This document shows, piece by piece, positions 28,044 through 36,211 of a DNA stretch of 64,000 bases; the stretch's first letter is position 1, and every line of letters begins with the position of its first letter. Made by a program: the position numbers and the translations under genes. Under the pieces are notes generated by a model, which worked only from the letters and a program-made list of their open reading frames with translations, made no database searches and was not told the DNA's origin. Origin of the DNA: Chitinophagaceae bacterium 26-R-25 (lineage in GTDB: Bacteria; Bacteroidota; Bacteroidia; Chitinophagales; Chitinophagaceae); assembly GCA_029906195.1 (NCBI GenBank), contig JARWSJ010000001.1:1364001-1428000 (forward strand). Reading direction: 5' to 3'.

Positions 28044-29516
28044 ATGTCATACCGATCACGACTATATAATCACCGCAATGCTCAAGCGCCAGAGCTGAAT
28101 AGTGAGAAGCCATTTTTTTCAACACAACATGAGGGCAATCAAAAGAACAACAGAAGCAGTTTTTTCCAGGCGAAGCTGGCTGTGAATAAACCGGGAGATC
28201 AATATGAGCAGGAAGCTGATAATGTTGCACATTCGGTAGTTAATAGGAACACATCAACGCCCGTAACGCAACAGAACAAAATTAGCAGCGTTCAAAGATT
28301 GGCTACCACAGCAGAAGAAGAGAAGGTGAGCACAAATGATCAGCGAATGAATCGCGATAAAGAAAAACCATTTCAACGCAAGACGGAAGAACCTGAGAAG
28401 GATAAGTTAAAAGGTATTCAGAAAATGGATGAACCTGAAAAGGAGAAAGGAAAGGGCATTCAAAAGTCGGACGATCCGGAAAAAGAGAAGATGAAAGGCG
28501 TTCAGAAAAAAGATGAACCTAAAAAAGAAGAGGAGGACAAAAAGAAAACAACTGCCGTGCAAACAAAGCAAGACAGCGCAGCAGGAACAGCTTCGCCGCA
28601 GGTAAGTTCCAAAATTGAGGGCTCTGCCGGAAAAGGAAAGGCTTTACCAAAGAATACACAGCGCGAAATGAGTTCTTCTTTTGGAACGGATTTTAGTGGC
28701 GTGCGGATTCACGACGATAGCGAAGCGGTAGCCATGAATGAGGAATTGAATGCACAGGCTTTTACCCGTGGTCATGATATTTATTTCAACGAAGGAAAGT
28801 TTGATCCCAATAGTGCGACGGGAAAATTTTTATTGGCGCATGAGTTGACACACGTAGTGCAGCAGGAGGGACTTTCGGAAAAAAGAAAGGTTCAGAAAAA
28901 AGATGCTCCGAAGAAAGCACTGATAGATCTATTCGGAGAAAAATTTCCAGACTCTGTTGATGTGATCAAGAAAAGCGGAGAAGCATTGCTGCTAATAAAA
29001 GAAGCTTCAGATGCGGGTGTGGAATTTGGTGGTTATTCGGAAGACGGTCCGTCGAAGGATGCGTGGCCATATACGATGGGAAATAAGGTTTATGTTCCCC
29101 GTGCGCATAAAAATGATAAAATAACTGCAGTTAGTGATTTTTTGTTTGAGTTGAATAACGCCATTCGAAGCTCTGGATTCAAGGACCTGGCAAAAGAAGC
29201 GGGAAAAGGAAGTAAAGGAACGCTTACCGCAAAAGCTTACGCTAAAAAAATTGTAGAAAATGAAGTAGAGGGAATGTTGAGGTTAGGTAAAGTGTGGATT
29301 GACATGAAAAATAATAAACCGAAAAAAGACAACTGGGACAAATATGATGGAATGTTTTACAAGGCGGAATATGAGGCATTCAAGTCCGGCAAAAAGACAA
29401 AAGATGATATTGTTAAAGATGTTCTGGGAAGGGTTTATTCTGAAGGTGTAGATAAGGGAAAAACGGCCGAGCAGTTCTATATGGACCAATACAATAGCAT
29501 TTCCGGTGGCAAATAA
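28044..29516 (+). CDS. Second eCIS DUF4157 protein with an unrecognised C-terminal domain (candidate effector)
   Basis: The 490-residue protein is built like the larger DUF4157 protein. It has an N-terminal lead with NKPGDQYEQEADNVAHSVV, then a Lys/Glu repeat region (about residues 105-180) with four short repeats of the type DEPEKEK-K-G-I/V-QK, then the DUF4157 domain ending in HELTHVVQQ with HELTH at residues 266-270. The last 200 residues are a separate alpha/beta domain (PYTMGNKVYVPRAHKNDK, FLFELNNAIRS, then a helical part ending in SISGGK) that I do not recognise. The shared front half with a variable rear half is what is expected of cargo proteins that use a common loading region. The next gene starts within about 20-65 nt and could be its partner. 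Confidence 0.85.
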   Translation: MSYRSRLYNHRNAQAPELNSEKPFFSTQHEGNQKNNRSSFFQAKLAVNKPGDQYEQEADNVAHSVVNRNTSTPVTQQNKISSVQRLATTAEEEKVSTNDQRMNRDKEKPFQRKTEEPEKDKLKGIQKMDEPEKEKGKGIQKSDDPEKEKMKGVQKKDEPKKEEEDKKKTTAVQTKQDSAAGTASPQVSSKIEGSAGKGKALPKNTQREMSSSFGTDFSGVRIHDDSEAVAMNEELNAQAFTRGHDIYFNEGKFDPNSATGKFLLAHELTHVVQQEGLSEKRKVQKKDAPKKALIDLFGEKFPDSVDVIKKSGEALLLIKEASDAGVEFGGYSEDGPSKDAWPYTMGNKVYVPRAHKNDKITAVSDFLFELNNAIRSSGFKDLAKEAGKGSKGTLTAKAYAKKIVENEVEGMLRLGKVWIDMKNNKPKKDNWDKYDGMFYKAEYEAFKSGKKTKDDIVKDVLGRVYSEGVDKGKTAEQFYMDQYNSISGGK

Positions 29517-29532
29517 AATAAGCGCATTTAGT

Positions 29533-29979
29533 ATGATGGCCATACTATTAATCAATTGCAAAATCAATAAAAATATCAAAATGTCCTGGCAGCCTTTTTT
29601 AGATTCTGTAGATAATAAAACGATTCAGTTTGTAACACATCAATCATCCGGATCACAGTTTGCTGTTATAGGCAGAAGCGTCGATGTGGTGGCGCCGGAT
29701 GCCGTGTTGCATCTTGTACGAGAGGCCGACATCAATCTATTGCCGGCATTAATCAACCTTTTGAAAGATTCGTCAAAAGCGTGGGCCGCAGAAATAATAC
29801 TAAGTTCTTTAACAGCTGTTGATGGAAAAATAATAGAATCGTATCAAACAAATGTAAAAGAGTGGTGGGAGAACATTGGTGTAAATGAATATCAGCACTG
29901 GAACAACTGGTATTTAAAAAACAAGAACAATATTCAATGGAACAAAATGAAAGGAACATTTGAAATAAGATCTGCGTAA
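29533..29979 (+). CDS. Small soluble protein after the DUF4157 gene; possible partner or immunity protein
   Basis: Not recognised. ATG 29533 gives 148 residues, and ATG 29581 (starting MSWQPFLDSVDN) gives 132 and is equally possible because the intervening residues look non-conserved. GTG 29506 would overlap the upstream gene. The protein is acidic to neutral and mostly helical, with a LINLLKDSSKAWAAEIILSSL segment like a HEAT-type helix pair and a Trp-rich tail (EWWENIG, HWNNWYL). Its size, solubility and place directly after a variable-tail effector candidate fit an immunity or dedicated chaperone protein, but no homology supports this. Confidence 0.7.
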   Translation: MMAILLINCKINKNIKMSWQPFLDSVDNKTIQFVTHQSSGSQFAVIGRSVDVVAPDAVLHLVREADINLLPALINLLKDSSKAWAAEIILSSLTAVDGKIIESYQTNVKEWWENIGVNEYQHWNNWYLKNKNNIQWNKMKGTFEIRSA

Positions 29980-30044
29980 AATTATTCTTAACCACTTTGT
30001 AATTGTAGTGAAACGAAATTCAGGGATAACCATAAATAATTCAT

Positions 30045-31463
30045 ATGCCTAACCCGTATTCGCCAGAATTCAAATACCTGTTTGATTTAATTCAGTACAG
30101 GGTCAACAAAAGTCTTGACGCTTCAACAAAAGTGGAAGAACCGGCTAAGCCTGCTTATAAAAAATGGGGGGCATACCTTGCTTCATTTATAAAAGAAAAT
30201 GACCTGGATAAAAATGATGAGATACTGCTATTGATCGCAATGGCGCCACATGTTTATCCTCACCTTTTTGATGAAGCGATAGGAGAAAAACTAGGCAACC
30301 AGAATTTTCCCAAGATTGGTGGCACACATGGAAAAAACTTTAGAGGTTTCTTGCCAACGGGAGAAACCGCCTTTTTTATCATAGCAGGGGAAGATCAGCA
30401 AAAAAGAACCGAAGTGCAAATGCTCTTCCGGGCAGATCATTTGTTTGCAGATAAAAAAGTTTTGTGGCTGGAAACCATGCCAGAAGGAGAGCCTGCTATC
30501 CACGGCCGCATTATCATGTCACAGGATTATTTGGAATTACTGGAGTCCGGAAAACATGCAACACCGCATTTCAGCATGAGCTTTCCTGCTAAGCGCATTT
30601 CAACAAATCTTACCTGGGACGATCTTGTGATCAGCAATGAATTAAGACAACAAATTGCAGAATTGGAGAGCTGGCTTTTATACAATCAAAAACTTGTTGA
30701 TCATTGGGAAATGGGAGACAGGTTAAAAAAAGGTTATCGCACACTGTTTTATGGTCCTACCGGAACAGGCAAAACTTTTACAGCAGGATTGCTTGGCAAG
30801 CAAGTAAAAAAAGATGTTTACAAGATTGATCTTTCAATGGTGGTGTCGAAATATATTGGTGAAACAGAAAAGAATCTAGAGCTGCTGTTTGCAAGAGCTG
30901 AAGACAAGGGATGGATTTTATTTTTTGATGAAGCGGATGCATTGTTTGGAAAAAGAACCAGTGTGAAAGATGCCCATGATAAATATGCAAACCAGGAAGT
31001 ATCTTATCTTTTGCAACGAATTGAAGACTATAACGGCATGGTAATTCTCGCAACAAACATGAAAAACAATATTGATGATGCTTTTTTGCGAAGATTCAAT
31101 TCGATATTAAAATTTTCTTTCCCCGACGCAAACCAGCGCTCTTTGATCTGGAAGAAATCATTTCCTCAAAACTCAATATTCCTCGATAAGCCCGACAATA
31201 ACATTGAGGATGTTGATGACATTTATGGAATGGACAATTCAACCAACATACCGGATATTGTGAAAAAATATGAACTAAGCGGAGGAAACATAATTAATAT
31301 TATCCACTATGCCTGCATCAAGGCGGTTCAAAGAACTACAGGGGAAAACCACACAGATGTTTCGCATAAAAAAGAATCTTCGAAACTGAAAATTTACCTG
31401 GTAGATGTGTTAGATGGTGTTAAGAAAGAAATGATTAAGGAAGCCAAGCCGTTTACTGTTTAG
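30045..31463 (+). CDS. eCIS AAA+ ATPase (Afp15/Pvc15-like)
   Basis: The 472-residue protein is the ATPase found in nearly every eCIS locus. Residues 1-200 are the family-specific N-terminal region. The AAA+ module follows with Walker A GPTGTGKT at 237-244, Walker B FFDEADAL with D295/E296, sensor-1 type VILATNMKNNID and an arginine-finger region AFLRRFNSILKF. In Afp/PVC this ATPase helps particle assembly or cargo handling inside the producing cell. It is not a ClpV-type sheath recycler, because it has a single AAA+ module and no ClpB-like N domain. It is the last gene of the cluster and is separated by 143 nt from the convergent regulator gene. Confidence 0.93.
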   Translation: MPNPYSPEFKYLFDLIQYRVNKSLDASTKVEEPAKPAYKKWGAYLASFIKENDLDKNDEILLLIAMAPHVYPHLFDEAIGEKLGNQNFPKIGGTHGKNFRGFLPTGETAFFIIAGEDQQKRTEVQMLFRADHLFADKKVLWLETMPEGEPAIHGRIIMSQDYLELLESGKHATPHFSMSFPAKRISTNLTWDDLVISNELRQQIAELESWLLYNQKLVDHWEMGDRLKKGYRTLFYGPTGTGKTFTAGLLGKQVKKDVYKIDLSMVVSKYIGETEKNLELLFARAEDKGWILFFDEADALFGKRTSVKDAHDKYANQEVSYLLQRIEDYNGMVILATNMKNNIDDAFLRRFNSILKFSFPDANQRSLIWKKSFPQNSIFLDKPDNNIEDVDDIYGMDNSTNIPDIVKKYELSGGNIINIIHYACIKAVQRTTGENHTDVSHKKESSKLKIYLVDVLDGVKKEMIKEAKPFTV

Positions 31464-31564
31464 TAAATTTCAAAGCTAAGTTGGTTACCGCAGTACACGA
31501 AAAGGCAAAATTCAAAAGTCAAAGTGGCTCTCTAATGGCAATCGGCGACCTTAAGTGGCCAACC

Positions 31565-31606
31565 TTTTTTACTTTTTATTTATGACTTTTGACTTTCGAC
31601 TTCTTA
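31565..31606 (-). repeat. Period-7 array directly downstream of the regulator gene stop
   Basis: Read on the - strand, six heptamers follow the TAG stop of the regulator gene with no gap: TAAGAAG, TCGAAAG, TCAAAAG, TCATAAA, TAAAAAG, TAAAAAA. Each begins with T and is A-rich. Similar arrays follow other stops in this window (52947-52981, 59643-59670, 60829-60856). The remaining gap to the AAA+ gene (31464-31564) shows only a short complementary TCAAAAGTCA segment and no clear terminator. Confidence 0.7.
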
Positions 31607-34600
31607 CTAATCAGCATACTCGCTTGGCGATTTTCCATAAATCTTTTTAAACTCTTTACTAAAATATTTACTGTCACTATATCCTACGGTGTAAGCTATT
31701 TCATATACCGCTAACTGCTTTTGCTGCAAAAGATAGGCGGCATGTTTCATTCGAAGTGATTTTACAAAGTCGTTTACCGACATGGAAGTAACGGCTTTTA
31801 ATTTTTTGTACAGCACCGGCTGGCTCATGCCAACTTTTTTAGATAGCATGTCCACACCAAATGCCGGATCGTCCATGTGGTCCTCTATCAGTTTGATCAC
31901 TCTGTCTAAAAATTCTTTGTCTACAGGATTTACATATGTTTCTTCTACTGTTTCTGCAACAGCATTAGCGGAGGATGCAGGATTGATTTGCTGATTGAAT
32001 TTGCGCCGCATTTTTTCGCGTGATGACAGCAGATTGCGAACATTCAGCTCCAATATCTTTGTACTGAATGGTTTTGTCAAATACAGGTCAGCACCGGTTT
32101 CCAGGCCGCTCACCTGGTCACTTTGTGAACTTTTTGCGGTGAGTAAGATCACCGGAATATGACTGGTTCGTTCATCTGTTTTCAACTGGTGGCAAAGTTG
32201 AAAGCCATCCATTTGCGGCATCATCACATCACTAATGATCAGATCTGGTATTTGCTCGATGGCCGTTTCCCAACCTTGTAAGCCATGCGTGCTTTCGAGT
32301 ATTTGATATTTGCCTTCAAAAGTTTCGCGAATGATTGCCCGCAGTTCAGCATTGTCCTCTGCGATCAGAATCGTATAGGGCTTGTCGGCATCATTGCTAT
32401 ACGATGAAGTATCCGGCGTAACAGGTTTCACAGGTTTGTGTACTGTTTCAATTGGTTTCTCATCATGCACTGTTTCCAATATGAGTTGGGTATTTTCAAA
32501 GTGTTTATTGCCTGACAGCAATGTCACCGTAAAGCAGGTTTTGCCTTCCTTCGCAGATGTGGCAGGATCGCTTTCTATTGCTATCGTTCCTTTATGCAGT
32601 TCAACAATGTTCTTTGACAACGCCAGCCCAATGCCGTAGCCAGTATTCTGCAAACCATGATCGGCCACCTGGAAGAAATTGGTAAACAGGTTGTCGATAT
32701 ATTGAGGTGCTATGCCTCTGCCATTGTCGGTTACAGCTACCTGCACACAACTTTGTTTTTGCTCCACATTCAACCGTATCTGGCCACCCTCCGGTGTAAA
32801 CTTAAAAGCATTGGTTAGCAAGTTGAAAAACACCTTTTCTAATTGCTCTTTATCAAAATATAACGGAACTGATTCGGCATTGTGAAGGAAAGAAATGCTG
32901 ATGTTTTTTGCCACGGACAATTCCTGGAAGCTTGTATAAATGTCTTGCAGAAAAGGAATGAGATCCTGTTTGGTTACATGGAGTTTTAGATGATTGGATT
33001 CAGCTTTCCTGAAATCCATCAGTTCGCTCACCAGTTTCAACAAACGATTGGCATTGCTTTTCACATTGGTCAACTGCTGATAGGTCATGCTGTCCTTTGC
33101 TTCCCTGTCCAGCATCTTATCCATTGGCGTCATTATCAATGTGAGGTGGGTGCGTATTTCATGTGAAATATTGGTAAACAAATTCAGCTTAGCCTGGTTC
33201 AATTCTTCTTCCTTTTTTAACAAGGCACCCAGGAAGAAAAAACGCGTTACGAAAAACACAACAGCCGCAAGGATTAAAACATAAATGCCGTATGCCCACC
33301 ATGTGCGCCAGAACGGAGGCAAAATATTTATTTTCAAAACAGCCGGTTCACTCCAAACGCCATCGTTGTTTGCCCCCTTGACCATAAATGTATAAGTTCC
33401 GGAGGGCAAATTGGTATAAGTGGCTGATGTGGAAGTTACCTCGTTCCAGTTCTTGTCAAATCCTTCCAGTTTATAGGCGTACCTGTTTTTATTACTCTTT
33501 ATGAAATTGAGCAACGCATACTCAATAGTAAAAACATTCTGGTTGTAACGGAAACTTATATCCTTAGTGTATCCTATGTTCTCGTGAAGCAGGCCATCTT
33601 CTCCATTGATGCCAACGGGATTATTAAATAACTTTAGTCCTGTAAACGCAATGGGTGCAGCATATTTATTGGTTTCTATTTTACCCGGAAAAAAACTGGT
33701 GACTCCATTATAACCACCAAAGAAAAACTCCCCTCTGCTGTCTTTATAAAAAGAGTTGTAATTAAATTCATTGCCTGCAAGTCCATCACTCACCGTGTAG
33801 GTTTGTGCGCTTTTTTGCGAAGGAACAAATTTTACGAGGCCGTTATCAGTGCTCAGCCACAAGGTTTTTTCATCTGCTTCCAGTATGCCGAGAACATTGT
33901 TATTGGGAAGGCCCTGTTTTTCTGTGTAGCGAATAAAATCTCCTTTTTCCGGGTCATACATTGCCAGCCCACCATTGTACAAGCCCAGCCATATATTACC
34001 TCCTTCATCTTCTTTGATGCAGTTGATCGGATATTCGGGATTGAGGACTTTTATCTCATTGTTTTCCAAAACATAGAGGCCAGATACAGTGCCGATCCAT
34101 ATTCTTTTTTTAGAATCTTCCAGTATAGCTTTTGCCATGCCGTTCACAGTCGCGCCTTTCAATTCCTTGCTATCAAAGGGTTCCAGCGCATGACCTTTTC
34201 TCCGGAATATATACAAACCGTTGTTGGAACCCACCCAAAATCTTCCCTGGCTATCATCTAACAAAGCCAGTATCTCACTGTTCAGTGTTGTCAGATCGTT
34301 ACCGGTGAATAAAAACCTTTTAAACGTTTTGGAGCCTGCATCAAATAAGTTTAATCCTCCGCCGTGTGTGCCGGCCCATATATTGCCATCTCTATCGCTG
34401 CATATCACTTTAATCAGGTTAGAACCCAGGCTTGAAGCATCATTCTGTTTGTTTTTATAGATCGTACACACGCCATTGGTTCTGTCGAAATAATTCAAAC
34501 CACCGCCTTCCGTGCCTATCCACAAATTGTGTTTGTTGTCTTCCACAATACTGCTCACCACATTGTTATTTATGCCAAAGCGGTTGTCTTTGTTTTGCAG

Positions 34601-35662
34601 TATGTTGAAACTGGTGTTGTATGAATAAATAATGTTGACACCTCCGAAATATGTTCCGAGCCAAACCGAACCATTGGCATCTACAAAAAGACTGTATATG
34701 GAATTTTGACTCAGGCTTTTTTTATCGCTGATATCATGCTGGTAAGAATGAATTTTCGCGCCGGCCGGCTCTATAATACTGAGTCCTTCTTGTGTGGCTA
34801 CCCATATCTTGCCTGCTTTGTCTGCAATAATTTGACGAATGTTATTATTTATGATCCCAGTCGCCTGCGTTGCGTTATGCGAAAAATGCGAAAATGAACC
34901 GGTCGAAGAGTTGTATAAATTAACCCCACTGTTTTGAGTGCCCACCCATAAATTATCAGACGCATCTTCTACAATGCTTGTAATGTAATTGGCGCTTATG
35001 CTTCCCGGATTAGCGGGATCATGTCGGTATATTTCGTTTGCAAACCCGCCGTTTACCCATTTCATTTTTGTGAGCCCGTTGTTGGTGCCGACCCATAATT
35101 GACCAACGTGATCTTCAAAAATGCTGTAGATGGTGTTGCCTGGATTGCCTGGTGCTGCAACAAGAAACGGCTGACACGTAAAACTTTGCCGGTCAGACAG
35201 CAGGTACACGCCGTTCTGCGTGCCGACCCAAAGGTTGCTTTTTTTGTCTTCATAAACGCAGTGTACAACGCGGCCATTAACCACCTCATTATTTACCTTC
35301 AACGGTACTCTTATAAAAGCATCGTTTTTCGGATCATATTGATTCAACCCATTAGAAGTGCCGGCCCAGAGTGTACCTGATTTATCGCAAAAAAGGGAAA
35401 GAATATTATCGCTGGAAAGCGTAGTGCTGTCTGCCGGATTCATTTTATACACCTTGAAAACGTGTCCGTCGTACCGGTTCAACCCGTTAGAAGTACCGTA
35501 CCACATAAAACCCTGTTTGTCCTGAGTTATTGAAAGAACCGCATTGTTAGACAGTCCGTGTTCAACCGTAAGGTGGTTGAAAGCAATGTTTTGCCCTTCC
35601 ATTTTGAGGAAAAGCAAAAAGCAGATAATAATAAAGACAGTTCGTTTTGGAATAGTTGACAT
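31607..35662 (-). CDS. Hybrid two-component system regulator (beta-propeller sensor, kinase, receiver, AraC-type HTH)
   Basis: The 1351-residue one-protein two-component regulator starts at ATG 35662, whose hydrophobic lead FIIICFLLFLK is a signal peptide or anchor. ATG 35689 and the far upstream start would put extra charged residues before it. Residues about 25-700 are two seven-bladed propellers of Reg_prop repeats (the recurring pattern is W-x-G-T/S-x-x-G-L). Y_Y_Y lies at about 715-785, a membrane segment at 787-812, and the HisKA box ISHEIRTHL with H834. The ATPase has NGRGIAP and GYGIGLAL, the receiver has phospho-acceptor D1145 (ISDVMMPQMDG), and an AraC-family HTH ends the protein. 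The usual HEIRTP is HEIRTH here. Such proteins sense oligosaccharides in the periplasm and switch on adjacent SusC/D genes; it is divergent from susC at 36212. Confidence 0.95.
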   Translation of the reverse strand: MSTIPKRTVFIIICFLLFLKMEGQNIAFNHLTVEHGLSNNAVLSITQDKQGFMWYGTSNGLNRYDGHVFKVYKMNPADSTTLSSDNILSLFCDKSGTLWAGTSNGLNQYDPKNDAFIRVPLKVNNEVVNGRVVHCVYEDKKSNLWVGTQNGVYLLSDRQSFTCQPFLVAAPGNPGNTIYSIFEDHVGQLWVGTNNGLTKMKWVNGGFANEIYRHDPANPGSISANYITSIVEDASDNLWVGTQNSGVNLYNSSTGSFSHFSHNATQATGIINNNIRQIIADKAGKIWVATQEGLSIIEPAGAKIHSYQHDISDKKSLSQNSIYSLFVDANGSVWLGTYFGGVNIIYSYNTSFNILQNKDNRFGINNNVVSSIVEDNKHNLWIGTEGGGLNYFDRTNGVCTIYKNKQNDASSLGSNLIKVICSDRDGNIWAGTHGGGLNLFDAGSKTFKRFLFTGNDLTTLNSEILALLDDSQGRFWVGSNNGLYIFRRKGHALEPFDSKELKGATVNGMAKAILEDSKKRIWIGTVSGLYVLENNEIKVLNPEYPINCIKEDEGGNIWLGLYNGGLAMYDPEKGDFIRYTEKQGLPNNNVLGILEADEKTLWLSTDNGLVKFVPSQKSAQTYTVSDGLAGNEFNYNSFYKDSRGEFFFGGYNGVTSFFPGKIETNKYAAPIAFTGLKLFNNPVGINGEDGLLHENIGYTKDISFRYNQNVFTIEYALLNFIKSNKNRYAYKLEGFDKNWNEVTSTSATYTNLPSGTYTFMVKGANNDGVWSEPAVLKINILPPFWRTWWAYGIYVLILAAVVFFVTRFFFLGALLKKEEELNQAKLNLFTNISHEIRTHLTLIMTPMDKMLDREAKDSMTYQQLTNVKSNANRLLKLVSELMDFRKAESNHLKLHVTKQDLIPFLQDIYTSFQELSVAKNISISFLHNAESVPLYFDKEQLEKVFFNLLTNAFKFTPEGGQIRLNVEQKQSCVQVAVTDNGRGIAPQYIDNLFTNFFQVADHGLQNTGYGIGLALSKNIVELHKGTIAIESDPATSAKEGKTCFTVTLLSGNKHFENTQLILETVHDEKPIETVHKPVKPVTPDTSSYSNDADKPYTILIAEDNAELRAIIRETFEGKYQILESTHGLQGWETAIEQIPDLIISDVMMPQMDGFQLCHQLKTDERTSHIPVILLTAKSSQSDQVSGLETGADLYLTKPFSTKILELNVRNLLSSREKMRRKFNQQINPASSANAVAETVEETYVNPVDKEFLDRVIKLIEDHMDDPAFGVDMLSKKVGMSQPVLYKKLKAVTSMSVNDFVKSLRMKHAAYLLQQKQLAVYEIAYTVGYSDSKYFSKEFKKIYGKSPSEYAD

Positions 35663-35869
35663 ACTATTAACCTTCTCAGCAGTAGACATTCGCAAGCATC
35701 CGTTTGATTTGGCAAGAAAAAATGAAGGTAGTAGTAATTGGAATTCATCTCGGATTTTGTGGTGGAATTTTTTTGTGCGTCGGAAATGAATATCAAATCT
35801 TGCAGTTGATGTTTTCATAGACGTACGATTTTTTACTTCGTCACAATGTTTAAAAAAACCAGAGAATGT

Positions 35870-35962
35870 TGCTTGTCATCCCGACGAAGGAGGGATCTGA
35901 AACTTGCATAAACATGCTGCCAATAAAATACCCAGATCCCTCCTTCGTCGGGATGACAAGCA
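35870..35962. repeat. Inverted repeat element, family A (core copy)
   Basis: Two perfect 29-nt arms (35870-35898 and 35934-35962) face each other across a 35-nt spacer. The arm core reads GTCATCCCGACGAAGGAGGG. The same core pair is found at 59485-59584 and 60676-60766, where it sits inside a larger element with terminal inverted repeats. Here the outer part is missing. It lies between divergent promoters, so transcription through it would form a long hairpin. Confidence 0.9.
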
Positions 35963-36140
35963 GTCTTTCTTTACTGGTTGGTAAAAAATCAATTTTTAAA
36001 AGTCACTTATTTAACATCCTGTTTCCCTCAAATCCCTTCATTGATAATCAATCAATTAAATTATCGTTTAAAATTTTCGCCCTAAATATTTAGACTTTTC
36101 TCCCTAGCACTCCTGGCTTGCCGGTGATTTTTGTAGTACC

Positions 36141-36154
36141 ACGTGCCCGCACGT
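36141..36154. promoter_or_regulatory. Palindrome upstream of susC, candidate operator
   Basis: A perfect 14-nt palindrome, ACGTGC-CC-GCACGT, is centred 65 nt before the susC start and is flanked by GTAC on each side at slightly different spacing. Its place between the regulator and the genes it should control makes it a candidate site for the AraC-type domain, but there is no second copy to support it. Confidence 0.35.
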
Positions 36155-36211
36155 ACGACCAAAATTTCCTTTTACAATAATGTAAAAAACCATTCACCTA
36201 AAATCAAGCTT

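Larger units (their letters stand above)
35663..36211. promoter_or_regulatory. Divergent regulator-susC intergenic region
   Basis: The 549-nt gap between the divergent regulator and susC holds an inverted-repeat element (35870-35962) and, close to susC, a short palindrome (36141-36154). It also contains the 5' extension of the regulator frame, which I regard as non-coding. No clear Bacteroidota -7 motif could be placed with confidence. Confidence 0.4.

Noticed and set aside
1-31463. Prophage or phage tail-only island
   Set aside because: No capsid, portal, terminase, integrase or lysis gene, while the AAA+ ATPase, DUF4157 and LysM/CIS-type proteins mark an eCIS.
1-31463. Type VI secretion system of Bacteroidota type
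   Set aside because: One fused contractile sheath rather than a TssB/TssC pair, and no ClpV or TssJLM-like membrane complex.
33803-34261. Plus-strand frame opposite the regulator propeller
   Set aside because: It lies entirely within the well-supported - strand regulator gene and has no recognisable features.
35663-35818. N-terminal extension of the hybrid regulator to 35818
   Set aside because: The extra residues are charged and would bury the signal sequence FIIICFLLFLK in the interior.
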